A stretch of DNA of 64,000 nucleotides from Hyposmocoma kahamanoa (lineage: Eukaryota > Arthropoda > Insecta > Lepidoptera > Cosmopterigidae), in assembly GCF_003589595.1 (NCBI RefSeq), contig NW_020653409.1:110581-174580 (forward strand). Direction: 5' to 3'. Position numbers and translations under genes: made by a program. Under the pieces are notes generated by a model that ran no database searches, was not told the origin of the DNA, and saw only the letters and a program-made list of their open reading frames with translations. Positions 23,171 to 34,224 of the stretch are shown piece after piece. How positions within the stretch are numbered: position 1 is the stretch's first letter; the number at the start of each line of letters is the position of its first letter.

Positions 23171-23295
23171 AGAGTCGTATTCCAGAACTCTACCCAATGC
23201 TCAAGCCAGCACTTGAGTATCATTTCAAGCACTGGGAATACGACACTAATGGCAAGGACTTGAATATGATTTCCAGTGCTTTAAATCATAAACCC
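23171..23295. mobile_element. Partial copy of the palindromic MITE
   Basis: The left end (GAGTCGTATTCCAGAACTCT) and interior are present but the right inverted end is missing. It sits just left of hAT MITE copy 2. Confidence 0.65.
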
Positions 23296-23471
23296 CAAGA
23301 CCCTAAATCTGGGTTATTCATAAAATATTCAGGTAATACCAAAACAAAGGAAGCCACGACAAGGGGTTGAGTCTAATTTCAGAGAAGTTCTGCGATATGA
23401 AGAGAAAAATTTTCCAACCTTCCAGAACGTTCGCGTGAGTAAACAATATTGTTAAAAATCGCAGCTGCAAC

Positions 23472-23757
23472 CATTGACTTACAAATAAATAGACGACGGG
23501 CATATACAAAAACCACGAAAAAAATGTCCCAAGTCAACCTATTTAAACGTAGTGACATGTAAAGGAATATGAAAAAGCTAAAACGTTCAATTTAAATTGT
23601 AATGTCATCGCAGTACTGTCTAATTTTGCTTGCTTCGCTGTCAGAAGAAACAAACGAAGACTAAAGCGTGAATGACGCTCTGTATACGATTTTAACGCCC
23701 TATAAGTTCGGACACTTTTTAGCGCGGACGCGACGTCCATATAATTGTAAGTCAATG
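23472..23757 (+). mobile_element. hAT-type MITE, copy 2
   Basis: This 286 bp copy has CATTGACTTACAA ends and an 8-bp duplication GCTGCAAC on both sides. It is non-coding. Confidence 0.92.
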
Positions 23758-24142
23758 GCTGCAACTCAACAAAGGTCTAGTACCGGGAAAAAACAACACA
23801 GTTCCTTGTAAATTTCACAACTACAAGTTAATTTTATTACGCATTTACCTATTATGCATAAAGAAATTACTAACAATTTATTAAAGTCTTCGATATCTTA
23901 CTGGGGTAAACAGAGGTCATGAACATCCACTCACTATGCTCCTGTAAAACCTCTTTCACCCCCTCCACTCGCATCAGTCTGTTCATAGATATCCGTTTTT
24001 TATTGCTAAAACTTGTTTGAGATATTATAAGTATGCAGTTCATTGCACAAAAAAAAATCTGTTTTTATTTACCCGCTGGTTTTTAAAATTTCTGTTAATA
24101 ATAAATAAATTAATGATTAAAATCAAAACTTAAGTCATGGGA

Positions 24143-24412
24143 CTAACAAGTCGTGCGCCTGGTGATAAGCGACACGCCCGTTCATAACAGTTGCAGTGCC
24201 ACTCAGTTTTAAATCACAATGATCTAAGCGGCACTGCCACTGCGCCCGTCACCCTGAGACATAAGTTGAGAACTCCCATGTGCCTGTCACCAGCAGTCTA
24301 ACCCTTCAAAACCGGAATGTGGTAATAATGCTCACATTACTGTTCGGCGACAGAATTAGGTTAGCTGGCATTGGACGAACTATTCAAACGGAGCTAACTG
24401 CTACTGTACTAA
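24143..24412 (-). repeat. SINE-like family A copy
   Basis: The complement runs from AGTACAGTAGCAGTTAGCTC through the usual blocks to GGCGCACGACTTGTTAGTCC. The AT tail is degraded. Confidence 0.75.
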
Positions 24413-25257
24413 GTGTAGAAGTAAACAACCAAGTATCAATCCATTTGTTAGTTCACAGTAGTGTTCTATTGATTTTGTAGCCCCTGGAATAATCTACATT
24501 GTTTCATGGAACCACTTGATTACTTTCGTGTTGTTGTTTTTTATTGCGTTATAGACTCAATTGGTTTGCATGTAGGTCATGCATTGCATCTATTTATGAA
24601 CACAAAAAACGTATTCCCGCAGGTGATTGTACTCGTGAGAATAAACAACAACAAACACATCGCCCCTTGCCTGAGCAAATGGCGTAACTCGCATTAGGTA
24701 AACTTTTCAGGGCTAGGTATTTTCGGCTTACCTACACAATCTTGAGCTGTAGGTGTACTAAAAGTTGTTTTATGAATGAGTTACAGTCATATACAGGGTG
24801 TAATCGTTAAATGTGCCCAGTTGATTATTCCGCACATCAAAAACTTTCGAACCGATATCGAAAGTACGTTACCTAATGAGTAAAACGACATCAAAAACGT
24901 TTTTAAAAATAAAACTAAATAAATATCCAATATTTTAGAAGAGTCAAAGTCATCATTTGTTCCATAGGTAAATTTTTTACACTTAAAAACGTCATTTTTT
25001 AAGCTACTGCTCGTTCTCTGCGATGAACGCTGTGCTATACTACTTTGAATCATAATTGTATGGAATCAAGACTCATGTTGTGTCTTTCCAAATTACTTTA
25101 TCTAACACATAAGTTTTGATTTTGCAACATAACTTTTCAATTAAAATACTTTTAATGTAAGTTTTAAACTTAAGAAATGATAATCTTAATATATGCTCCG
25201 GGATCTTATTGTAAAGAGTTTCTCATAAAAGAACCGTTTACCTTAGTTAAGGTAAGG

Positions 25258-25553
25258 GAGAGCTCCTTGTGTAAGAGTTCCCCTAGAAAAACACTGCCAC
25301 CTTACCCCTTATTACTCATATTACTGCCGCCAAGCAGTATCCGGTTCCGGTTTCGAAGGGTAAAGGCGCTGGTGAAATTACAGGCACATGGCACTTGTCA
25401 ACTTACGTCTCAGGGTGACAGACGCAGTGGCAGTGCCCCCTCATTATCTTTGCGATTTAAAGCTCTTGAGTGGCACTGCAGCCGCTATAGACTGGTGTGT
25501 TGCTTGTCACTAGACACATGGTTTGTTGGTCCCGTTATTTAGTATCATAAAAA
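25258..25553 (+). repeat. SINE-like family A copy, full length
   Basis: It runs from GAGAGCTCCTTGTGTAAGAG to an AGTATCATAAAAAAAA tail. It directly precedes a SINE tail of family C. Confidence 0.78.
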
Positions 25554-25569
25554 AAACTAAATTTCCTAA

Positions 25570-25725
25570 TATATTGTTTCGGAACTGGGTGTTTGTGGTA
25601 CCGTCGTTGTATCCCATTTCCATAATGCAAGTGCTTTGGTTACTTTGGCATCAGCATAGATATGGGCATCGGACCAACATAATATGTGTACGTTGCCTAA
25701 TATTTATTTATATATTCAAATTCAA
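25570..25725 (+). repeat. SINE family C tail
   Basis: GGGTGTTTGTGGTACCGTCG, CCCATTTCCATAATGCAAGT and a TAATATTTATTTATATATTC tail match the copies at 33945 and 57465. Confidence 0.62.
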
Positions 25726-25727
25726 AT

Positions 25728-26320
25728 TAATCTTTATTTCATAGGTAAGCATTATTACACTTGAAATCGTCACAATGGTTAAACTCTACCGCTCATTCGT
25801 AAGGCAGATCCCCCTGAGAAGAATGAGCAAGAAACTCTATGGGTTGCTCTTTGTAAATAACATTTACAATATTTTTTTTTTATTTGAAACATCAGAGATC
25901 GAGACTACCTCCATGAGCTAAACGGGTTACTACCACGGATTTTTGTCATCCAAGTACGCAGAAGTTGTATAATAACCTTTAGTATAAAGTTTTCGTTTCA
26001 CTATAATTTTAAACCTCGTGAAAGGCAAATTTTGTATATCAACCGGAATCTTGTTATAGAAGCGTATACATTGCCCCTTAAATGATTTTTTGACTTTGTG
26101 AAGACGACTATCAAGAAAAGCTAGTTTATTTCTATTCCTCGTATTAATGTTATGTCTGTCACTATTTTTCATAAAGATACATATATATGGTAGTAATACG
26201 TCATGATATTCAATAAGATCAAAATAATAACCAATTGATATTAATAAATTAAAAGGACATTTAAACGATGACGCAGTAGACAACAAATTTAACCTCGACC
26301 AAGAATTTTTCACAATACTA
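25728..26320 (-). pseudogene. LINE family L1, RT C-terminal fragment
   Basis: A 127-codon minus-strand frame (25930-26313) reads HNINTRNRNKLAFLDSRLHK, CIRFYNKIPVDIQNLPFTRF and ends YLDDKNPW. This is the typical C-terminus of jockey/CR1-type LINE polyproteins. The 3' tail lies at the low-coordinate side (TTCAAATTCAAATTAATC inverted). Confidence 0.75.
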
Positions 26321-26444
26321 CATCAGAAGCCAGGGTATTTGAACATGAACAAATCCATTTCGCAATTCTGAATATAACTCAGAACTTTTTGCGTGACTTT
26401 CTCGATTTGTCCCTTGCAACACTTGTGGCTGTTTTGACGGGAAT

Positions 26445-26560
26445 TTGTTTATTGAATTCAAAGGTTTTCACGATTGCTACACATTGGAAATGAGACTACA
26501 TTTTAGAATCTAAATCGCGTATATTTGCATTTTGAAAAAAAAAAACCATTTCGGGCACTT
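26445..26560 (+). repeat. Left-arm fragment of the foldback repeat family
   Basis: GGTTTTCACGATTGCTACAC, GGAAATGAGACT and AAATCGCGTATATTTGC match the left flank and arm of the element at 31413. Confidence 0.5.
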
Positions 26561-26564
26561 CAGC

Positions 26565-27750
26565 TCACAGAACACTTCAGAACAAACAACAACAAATATA
26601 CCTATAAGTGATTATTACTAATTACAGGTTTCTCACCACGATACGATTTCTGTTTATTTTCCGAATATTTCGGAATGGTTACAAGCTCGCATTGTTCAAT
26701 AAGAATAAAAACAAAAATGGTTGACTTCGCTTTCAAGTGTGGATACAGTGAGTGTGAATGATAGTAGTGGTCGACAGCGAAAGATTTATTTTTCTAAGAT
26801 TTATCATTATCATTTTCACACTAACATTACAAAAACACGCGATGAAACAATTTAGTAGGTATTTGCACACCTACTTATTATCCCGAAGGTCCGGCCAGGT
26901 TGCAATGGCCGTGACACGGGCAATCGCGTTTCTCCCCAATTTGTAATATTAATGCACCGTCTTTCGCCTGACTAACTGTAGTACCTAACTACTAAGTGAT
27001 TCTAAAAACTCGCTCTATTAATAACTGGTATTCATAGATATAAAATATTCAATTAAAATTTTAAAATCCCCAATACAAAATAGAGTGTGGTTTAGTCTTA
27101 GCGAAAGTAAAAGAAGGGCTAGGTCCACATAAATTTATTAGAAGTAGAAAATTAAAGAAAAAGAAACGGGAAAGAGGGAGAGTACGCACAGCTGTGAAAC
27201 CAGCTTAAGGCTCAACTCACACTGGCGCAGAATCGAAGCGTCGGGTCGCGTCCTGTTTTTCAACGGCAACGCATGGCGACGTCTCGCATTAGCGCACCGG
27301 AACAGTGCTGGAGCAGTTCAGAGACTTTTGAACATTCGTGAATGGCGCTCGTGCACCATTCACGAATGGTTGATATCGATCTTATTATAATTGGTCTTAC
27401 ATCTGAAGCCGAAGGGAAAAAAAAAAACGGAAATTTTGGATTCACGAGTTATGGAAGAAAAGATGTATACTTGGGGAATTCAAAACACTGTAGTAACGAT
27501 TTAAACCGTAATAATCAACATCAAGATATTTTTATAATTATTATGTTATATAGGTAGACATTAATATTTTTGGATTAAATAAATTAATTTTTCGTCTTCA
27601 TCCATTGTCGCGCACTCGTCTCGTCGTAGTTCGGCACTGTGCTATGTCTGGTGTCACTGCGCACGAGTATCAAAACCGCTCAACTTTAACCAAGTGTCGA
27701 CGCGCGATTCTACGTTTGCGTAACAGATTTGTGCATTAATAATAGGAAAA
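26565..27750. other. No gene recognised
   Basis: Short frames only. A GC-richer patch at 27220-27310 and the hairpin at 27333 are the only structures seen. Confidence 0.4.
27333..27368. repeat. Perfect 13-bp hairpin
   Basis: CATTCGTGAATGG, a 10-base loop CGCTCGTGCA, then CCATTCACGAATG. Confidence 0.7.
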
Positions 27751-28075
27751 TACAGCCTTGGTCAAAAGTATTGAGCAGCCTAAAAATCCAGAACGGGCAC
27801 AATAAGTATTGCAGAAAAAAGGTCCTATTGTTAAGGATTATTTTTTCGGCATCTACAAAGGTTTAAAAACAATGACCCCCACACCGTAACTACCAATAAA
27901 ACACCTGGTGCCATAAAATTTGTCATTTCACGATTTTTGTATTTATTTCTCAGTTCACTACTATCATTCGTTACGTACACATCCAGTGATCTAGTGCGCT
28001 TTTGGTATTTTGTTTAGTTCCATTTAGTGATATTGTTGCAATATGCCTAAAAAAACGAACTTAGTTTAGAACATA

Positions 28076-28817
28076 CAGGGTCCGTCCCAAAAGTATCGAA
28101 CATTTTTTTTGGGAGTGTTGCCGAACGGCGGGAAGCGCTCCGCTTGGCAACAGAAAGTGGTGGGGGGATCTAGCCGATACAGCGCGACCGGTCCCAGTTG
28201 GCTCCGAGCACCTGGAGCGGCAGGACGTGCGTTCGCGTAGAGCTCTAAACGACACCTCGTCGAAGTTTTTAAAAGTAGCGCGATGACGGATCCGTTAGAA
28301 CAGAGGTACGCAGTGAAATTTTGTGTTCTACTCGGCAAAAATACTGTGGAAACCAACGAGATGATTAAACAGGCCTTCAAGGACAAAGCCTTGTCCGAAT
28401 CCTCGGTCAGGAAGTGGCACAAGATGTTCCGTGACGGAAGGGAAGAGGTGACCGACGAAGCCCGCTCTGGTCGTCCTTCAACATCGCGGACCGACGAGAA
28501 CGTTGACCGTGTGCGTCAGCTTCTCAACGAGGATCGTCGTCAAGGAGTGCGGTTGATAGCACAGACCCTCAACATCGCCAAGTCGACCGTGCATCGCATC
28601 GTGACCGAGGAGTTGCACATGCGCAAGCTACGACGAGGGCGCTGAAGGACCTACCCGTTGACGTCTTCCAGGGGGCCTTCCGGGCATGGAAAACTCGCCT
28701 ACAAAAGTGTATCGATGCTGAAGGGTGTTATTTTGAAGAGTACTAATGTATGGTACCGATAAGTTCAATAAAAGTATTTTTCCTGAAAAATGTTCGATAC
28801 TTTTGGGACGGACCAGA
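28076..28817 (+). mobile_element. Internally deleted mariner nested in the Tc1-like element
   Basis: The inverted ends are CAGGGTCCGTCCCAAAAGTA at the left and the complement of TCTGGTCCGTCCCAAAAGTA at the right. TA flanks lie at 28074-28075 and 28818-28819. The matching continues through TCGAACATTTTT on both sides, for at least 28 bp. The element is 742 bp and carries only the two ends of a mariner transposase gene. Confidence 0.88.
28283..28746 (+). pseudogene. Mariner transposase remnant, catalytic core deleted
   Basis: The first 120 residues (28283-28645) are the paired helix-turn-helix DNA-binding region of mariner transposases, with SSVRKWHKMFRDGRE, EARSGRPSTS and a second HTH near IAKSTVHRIV. 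The frame then stops. A +1 shift exposes the native C-terminus (LPVDVFQGAFRAWKTRLQK through YFEEY, stop at 28744-28746). The whole DDD catalytic domain is missing between these parts. The remnant may still encode a DNA-binding peptide for the element's own ends. Confidence 0.85.
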
Positions 28818-28825
28818 TATATACA

Positions 28826-28975
28826 AATACAATAAATACAAAGGAAGAACTAAAACGCCGTCTGCGCCAAGAATGGAACGCTATACGTCCTGAAGTCTGT
28901 AAAAATCTTGTCCGCTCCCTACCAAAAAGAATTTCTGCCGTAATTAAGGCAAAGGGTGGACACACGAAATATTGA
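28826..28975 (+). pseudogene. Tc1-like transposase C-terminal fragment
   Basis: The frame reads KEELKRRLRQEWNAIRPEVC followed by LVRSLPKRISAVIKAKGGHT and a stop. This matches the C-terminal helix region of Tc1 transposases, with the usual SLPKRI-AVI-AKGGHT ending. It belongs to the outer element and lies directly to the right of the nested mariner. Confidence 0.8.
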
Positions 28976-29477
28976 TTTTTATTTAATAAATAGTAATATT
29001 AACATGTGTAAATTGTTTAAATTATTTCATTTTCATATTCCCCAAAAAACTGTGAGTTATCATGGGTGCTCAATACTTTTGGCCAAGGCTGTAGAGATGA
29101 ATATGAAACACGCTTCTGAAAAAACCCATGTCATAGCGCAAAGGAAAGTATCTTTCTTCAGTAATATAGTAGTAGTTGCCGAAATTCGTGATCATAAGTC
29201 ACTCTATCCGTCGGTCGATCTCGCCAGCGCTTTTTCTCGCGAAAGACAAAAACTATGGGAATATGATTCGGAACTCACATTTGTTATGCTTGTAGCATAT
29301 AAAGAATTTGTTTGTAATGTTAAAAACTTCGTGGGTAAAATTTAACGATTTATGTACAGGACGAAGCCACAGGAGGAAGATCATTCCACATCTTGCAGGT
29401 TCGAGGAAGAATTATAACCATATAACATAATTTACAGTATAACATAATTATACAGTGTCCCAGAAACCGCTATTCGT

Positions 29478-29692
29478 CGTAGTTCGTCCAGGGAACTGCC
29501 ACATTATCTATTTGTGCCGCCAGGCAGTAACGTGACCACCACTGCGTTCCGCTTTCAAAGGATACTGGTGAAATTATATGCACATGGGAGTTCTCAACTT
29601 ATGTCTCAGGGTGACGGGCGCAGTGGAAGATCTTTGCGATTTGAAGTTCTAAGTGGCACTGCAACTGTTAGGGACAGGCGTATCGCTTATTT
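29478..29692 (+). repeat. SINE-like family A copy
   Basis: It has TAGTTCGTCCAGGGAA, CAGGGTGACGGGCGCAGTGG and GTGGCACTGCAACTGTTAGG. The 5' start is diverged and the tail is missing. Confidence 0.7.
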
Positions 29693-29699
29693 TGGTTTA

Positions 29700-30685
29700 A
29701 CCGTACACTCGTCATCTAGTACGTTAAGTTGTACTTGTAACGTAATCGAAAGTATCAGCTCAAAAAACATTGCTAATTTAGTTGTAGGGTTAACATACAA
29801 CGATAGCATTAAATTCTACCTACCCTGAACGATCTACACACCAAATGTACGTGTATTATCTGCAAAAATGTGCAGACACACGGGAGGATTTCTTACACTT
29901 GATTCAATAATACATAAAGTACTCTTAAAGAACCCATGAATGACAAAGATACACTAAAACTAAACAAATGTCCATAATCTACCACGCAAAAATATACATT
30001 ATCTACATGACGTGGATAAAGGCGACCTTATGATCCGTACATACGTTCGTACACACGTACTGGGGGCTCCATTCATCGTTTCAATGCGTATTATAAACAG
30101 ATAATGTTTTGTTTAATAGTAAATGAATTCAATGCATTTAGTACGTAATTACGCAGCTAAGTAAATACATCCGACACTCACAAGCGCCCGCTCAATTACC
30201 ACGCTGTCATGTACATTAATGTCGAATCTGAATTCTATTTACTAAGCAACAGTATTTAAATTCCTCTGAATAATACAACCGCGCGGTCGCCGGGCGGCCG
30301 CCGTGTAAACCAAATCCAAGCCAATCTCGCCCGCGTGCTCGGGACACTAATTTAAGTTAAAACGTAAATGCTAAACAAATAGCCGGTGAGAAAACAAGCA
30401 CGTTGTCCAATGCTTTTTCGAGACGCATGATTACATCACGATGTTATCCTTCAATGTTAGCGACAGGTCTTTAGAAAACATTCACAAATGTACGTAACTT
30501 AGAAATTAAAATCAACTGTAGCCATGTGATGTGCAGTGCGTGGAGGATGGTTACCACGCTAACTTTCACTCTGCTCCTACTATACTATACTTGATATTAT
30601 TAAAAAAAACCTTACTACCAAATACAGATTTAGAAAGTACCCGACAGTGCAACGGAAACTTAAAAGTTTAGGAAATTAATCTACT
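29700..30685. other. No gene recognised
   Basis: AT-rich apart from a small GC island at 30285-30345 (CGCGCGGTCGCCGGGCGGCC). Tandem CGTACATACG-like segments near 30030-30060. Confidence 0.4.
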
Positions 30686-30689
30686 TTTT

Positions 30690-30835
30690 CGAATCTAAAT
30701 TGCGTATATTTATTTGTTCTTTGAAACAAACCAACGTTTCAGACCCTTTACGAGTCCCATGGTTACGGTTGACTGAGATGGTAAAGTCAACCACCAGTTA
30801 TGTCTAATATTAATGCAAACCACCCTATTTTTCAC
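30690..30835 (+). repeat. Partial copy of the foldback repeat family
   Basis: It contains AATTGCGTATATTTATTTG, AACGTTTCAGACCCTTTACG and GTCCCATGGTTACGGTTGAC, the left arm and loop of the element at 31413. The right arm is absent. Confidence 0.6.
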
Positions 30836-31004
30836 TATTGCTACAAAAGTTATTAATTAAATACTTATTTTTAAATTTTTCCAAAGAACATTCGAATTTA
30901 CGACACATGTTTTACAAATTGTTTTATTTTAATAATATAAATTATTTGTTAATTACATTGTATTATTGATTATTAATGGCAATTAGAAAAATCCTTGACG
31001 ACAA

Positions 31005-31225
31005 GTCTTAGAGCAGTGCGTTTTGCCAGCAAAGACCTACGGCTCTGAGACGTGGTCACTTACTACGGGCCTCATAAAAAACCTCAAAGCCACCCACGAG
31101 CTATGGAGCTATGCTCGGCATTTCTCTCGGCGATCAGATCAGAAATGAGAAGATCCGTAGAAGAACGAGAATCACCGACATAGCTCAAAGGATTAGCAAG
31201 CTCAAGTGACGGACGGATGACCTGG
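31005..31225 (+). pseudogene. RTE-like LINE C-terminal fragment
   Basis: Translation in shifting frames gives QCVLPAKTYGSETWSLTTGL and RRTRITDIAQRISKLK. These match the RTE-type LINE protein also found at 34225 in the opposite orientation. Confidence 0.65.
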
Positions 31226-31412
31226 TAAGTCTGGAAATCTTTGCCTATGTTGTATGTATAATGATTTAGATACGAAAAAATAGTTTAATTTCCTGTATAT
31301 AACAATGGCGAAAACCTAAAAACCCTTTAAATGTTATTTTTGATAAATTTATTATGTTGTATAAAAGGTCATGGGAAGTCGAGTTCTTAGGTTTTCGCGA
31401 TTGTTACACATA

Positions 31413-31649
31413 GGAAATGAAACTATTTTTCCGGATTTAAATCGCGTATATTTGTTTTTTCAAACAAAACCGACGTTTCGAGCCCTTTACAGGTCCCATG
31501 GTCACGGTTGACTGAGGTGGTACAGACTTCAACCAGTTATGTCTAATATTGATGCAAACCACCCTATTTTTTCACTATAGTTACAATAGTCGGTTTGTTT
31601 GAAAAAACAAATATACGCGATTTAAATCCGGAAAAATAGTTTCATTTTC
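31413..31649. repeat. Foldback repeat with ~55-bp arms
   Basis: GAAACTATTTTTCCGGATTT at the left and its complement at the right pair continuously through a CGCGTATATTTG block and a CAAACA/CCGAC block. The loop carries the ACAGGTCCCATGGTCACGG motif seen in partial copies elsewhere. No coding region. Confidence 0.75.
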
Positions 31650-32095
31650 ATGGAAAGTCGTTATGAAAAAAGTCGGTAATTATGATGTTAGTAACAAGGT
31701 CAAAAATTTTGCTGCACATAAATGCCAAACAATTTGTTCAGCTAATCGTACTCAAGATAACAAAAGATTAAAAAAAAATCACATGTCCAAGTGACGGCGC
31801 CTACTTTGTGTGCGGGAAATTTAAAGTTATTGCTTTGCGAAAGTCGTTTGTTATCATTAGTACGATCACCACTTGAAATATGGCCGCACGGTGTTGATAG
31901 AAATCCGCGCCGCCCACAAGTTTGCCGGCGGCGGCACACCCGACTCGCGAAACAACGTTACTTATGTTAAGGCTGCTTTGAAAACTGTTACGTACACACA
32001 TACGATCCCACCTGTTTGCCATTAAGGTAGGCACACCATGAAACTCCACTTACTACGCTTCAGACAATTCTTTCGCCTCCTTCACTCGCATTAAA

Positions 32096-32210
32096 ACAAG
32101 TCGTGGGTCTGGTGGTAAGTGAAACATCTATTGCAATTGCTGAGGCACTCGGCTTTAAATCGCAAAAATCTGAAGCACTACCACTGCCCATCACCCTGAG
32201 TGAAGAAATA
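32096..32210 (-). repeat. SINE-like family A, 3' half of an interrupted copy
   Basis: The complement has CACTCAGGGTGATGGGCAGT and GATTTTTGCGATTTAAAGCC. Its 5' half lies at 32491-32633, with about 280 bp of other repeats in between. Confidence 0.6.
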
Positions 32211-32279
32211 AATTTCTCACAGATGCTACGGCAAAACAGAAGTCGTTAAAAAAACAAAGACCTGCAATAAGTATATAAA

Positions 32280-32470
32280 AACATTCGTAAGATTCGTTAC
32301 GTGGCTTTGTTAGCATTGCGTCTGGCACAGTTTGCTGGAAGTAGTCGGTTCGAATCCAGTTGGATCGAAGGAATTTTTTATTAGTGTTCGATCTTTGTAT
32401 TAATAATTATAACAAACTAGTGTAGTAATTTCACAAAAATAATTTAATATCATAGTGATCAAACGTCGTA
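32280..32470 (+). repeat. tRNA-headed SINE, family B, inside a family A copy
   Basis: It has ATTCGTAAGATTCGTTACGT, GCATTGCGTCTGGCACAGTT, box B GGTTCGAATCC and the tail GTTCGATCTTTGTATTAATA, then ACAAACTAGTGTAGTAATTT. Halves of a minus-strand family A copy lie on both sides. Confidence 0.7.
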
Positions 32471-32490
32471 AGATTCAATAAACTTAAAAA

Positions 32491-32633
32491 GTCCCACGTG
32501 CCTGTAACTTCATCAGCATCTTACCCTTCATAACCGGAACGAAATAATGCTCACATTACTGTAGCGGCAGAAATGGGTCAAGTAGCACTACTTTCCTGGA
32601 TGGACACTTTCACAAAGAGCTCTACTGCTACTT
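32491..32633 (-). repeat. SINE-like family A, 5' half of an interrupted copy
   Basis: The complement starts AGTAGCAGTAGAGCTCTTTG and contains GTGAGCATTATTTCGTTCCG. Confidence 0.65.
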
Positions 32634-32639
32634 TTAATC

Positions 32640-33640
32640 AGATCATTTCAAGAACGCCATCAATCTGATAGAGATGTACGTTAACGTCTACTTCTCCTCA
32701 CGTGTCCATCCACATAAAGCTTTATAAACTTGTATCGTCAAGCTGTTAGTAGCTTTGGTTTGTCAGGACGTTAGCGTCCTGAGCAAACAATTCTTGACGA
32801 AACCATCGTAATTTCCTTTCGTATCCTGGTCACTGCGTCATTATTATATCTCTCTTAGTATTCAGCTTTGTCTTTAAGAGTAACAACGCACATATTGCTG
32901 CAGCTGAAAAATGTCAAATATTCGTTTACTTTATAGCTGTTTTTCCACAAAAAAGTCACAATTTAAATAAAAGAGACTTCGTAAACTGTTTATAAAACAA
33001 GGCTAAGGAAACGGGTGGAATACCAGCAAAATCACCAAGGCATTATATGTATAACGCCTTGTTCATGTAATTCAGGTGTCTGAATGGACTGTTGTGCTAA
33101 CACGCCGGAAATTACTGTCTCTGAACGAAAGACCTCCGGAAGCGTGCGAAGATGAACTCATAACCAAGAAAGGTTGCTGCAGACCCTACTACAGACCGAT
33201 CGTCATCACTTCCGTCCACGAGTTACAGAGTACTGAACTACGCTACTGAATAAACTGCTGACATAAAGAAAATCTGATATATCTTTTCAGTGACCCTTTA
33301 TCCTGATGGATATGGTGCCAGCAAGGGTACAACTAAAGTCTGGACAACTATTAACTTTATTTACAAACTTCCAAGTCCGATCATGCAAGTGTTGCAACCA
33401 CGAACGGCTCATTCAATTAACAACTTGCGCTGCGCAGATTGCTGAACGCCGCCATTGCACCAATAGCATACGCTCGTGCAACTTTAGAAAACACTGTTCC
33501 GATTGGTGACTAGGCATCGAGGGTCATGTATTTGTGATTCATCCTGAATCATATATAAAGTGTTAGCCCACATTGGGTTTAAGTGCAAGAATTCTTCGAG
33601 TATGAAGCTCTTATTCAATAAAGATGGACAGCCCCATATC
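32640..33640. other. No gene recognised
   Basis: The frame at 33306-33509 has a Cys/His-containing peptide (CKCCNHERLIQL, then CTNSIRSCNF) but no convincing family match. Probably repeat-derived. Confidence 0.35.
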
Positions 33641-33944
33641 TTTCTGACCCCAGATCAGCCAGTGTACAGTGTTGTCATAGACCTCTGTCACTTGATTTCA
33701 TCCGGATCTTCGAGAGGCTAGTGCCTCGAGTGAGCCGCCCCGGGTGCAGGTACAGTACCCTCCCTGTTTTCTAGATAGTTCCGGAGCTGCAGGCACGCTC
33801 ACTTCCCGTTGTGCACTGCACAACTAGCGGTTGCCACCGCTAAGCCGTCGACTCTGAGTCCACTAATCAGATGGGTGAATAAAGAAGGACAGTCAGTTTT
33901 ATTTTGGGAAGATGGGAATTACCTGCCACCTTCAGGACACATCA

Positions 33945-34135
33945 ACGATTTCGATCCCCGGCCGGGTCAGTGTAGAAAACTAACTTTACTACATTGTCTC
34001 GAGTCCGAGTGTTTGTGGTATCGTCGTTATTTCCGATTTCCATAACACATTGCTTTATCTATTTACTTTGGGATCACAGCAACGTATGTGATGTTGTCTA
34101 ATATTTATTTATTTATTTATCTCATAATGCTCATT
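33945..34135 (+). repeat. SINE family C copy
   Basis: TTCGATCCCCGGCCGGGTCA is the head end, followed by ACTACATTGTCTCGAGTCCG, GTTTGTGGTATCGTCGTTAT and an ATTTATTTATTTATT tail. Confidence 0.65.
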
Positions 34136-34224
34136 ACATTTACAAAAACCTCATATCTCTTAAATATGAAAGGCAGAACGAATTTTTTAAATTTGTATAA
34201 CACTCGCTTATTTAGTGAACACAG

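Larger units (their letters stand above)
27753..29091 (+). mobile_element. Deleted Tc1-like transposon, host of a nested mariner
   Basis: The ends are inverted copies: CAGCCTTGGTCAAAAGTATT at the left and the complement of CAGCCTTGGCCAAAAGTATT at the right. Both are flanked by TA (27751-27752 and 29092-29093), the Tc1/mariner target. Inside are an ATG at 28043 opening MPKKTNLV and stopping, and a transposase C-terminal fragment after 28826. Without the nested element the copy is about 595 bp, so most of its transposase gene had been lost. Confidence 0.85.

Noticed and set aside
24787..25053. Element starting ACAGGGTGTAATCGTTAAAT as a complete transposon
   Set aside because: The start looks like a transposon end, but no inverted partner was found.
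25177..25542. 121-codon plus-strand frame
   Set aside because: It runs through a SINE-like family A copy; similar frames recur in other copies (5096-5389, 29514-29828, 39090-39284) and are by-products of the repeat.
30285..30345. Small GC island as a missing FoxK exon
   Set aside because: No open frame with splice sites and no FHA motif on either strand.
32286..32476. 10-bp direct repeat CGTAAGATTC as target duplication of the family B SINE
   Set aside because: The left copy is part of the SINE consensus itself (AATTCGTAAGGTCC in other copies), so the match may be fortuitous.
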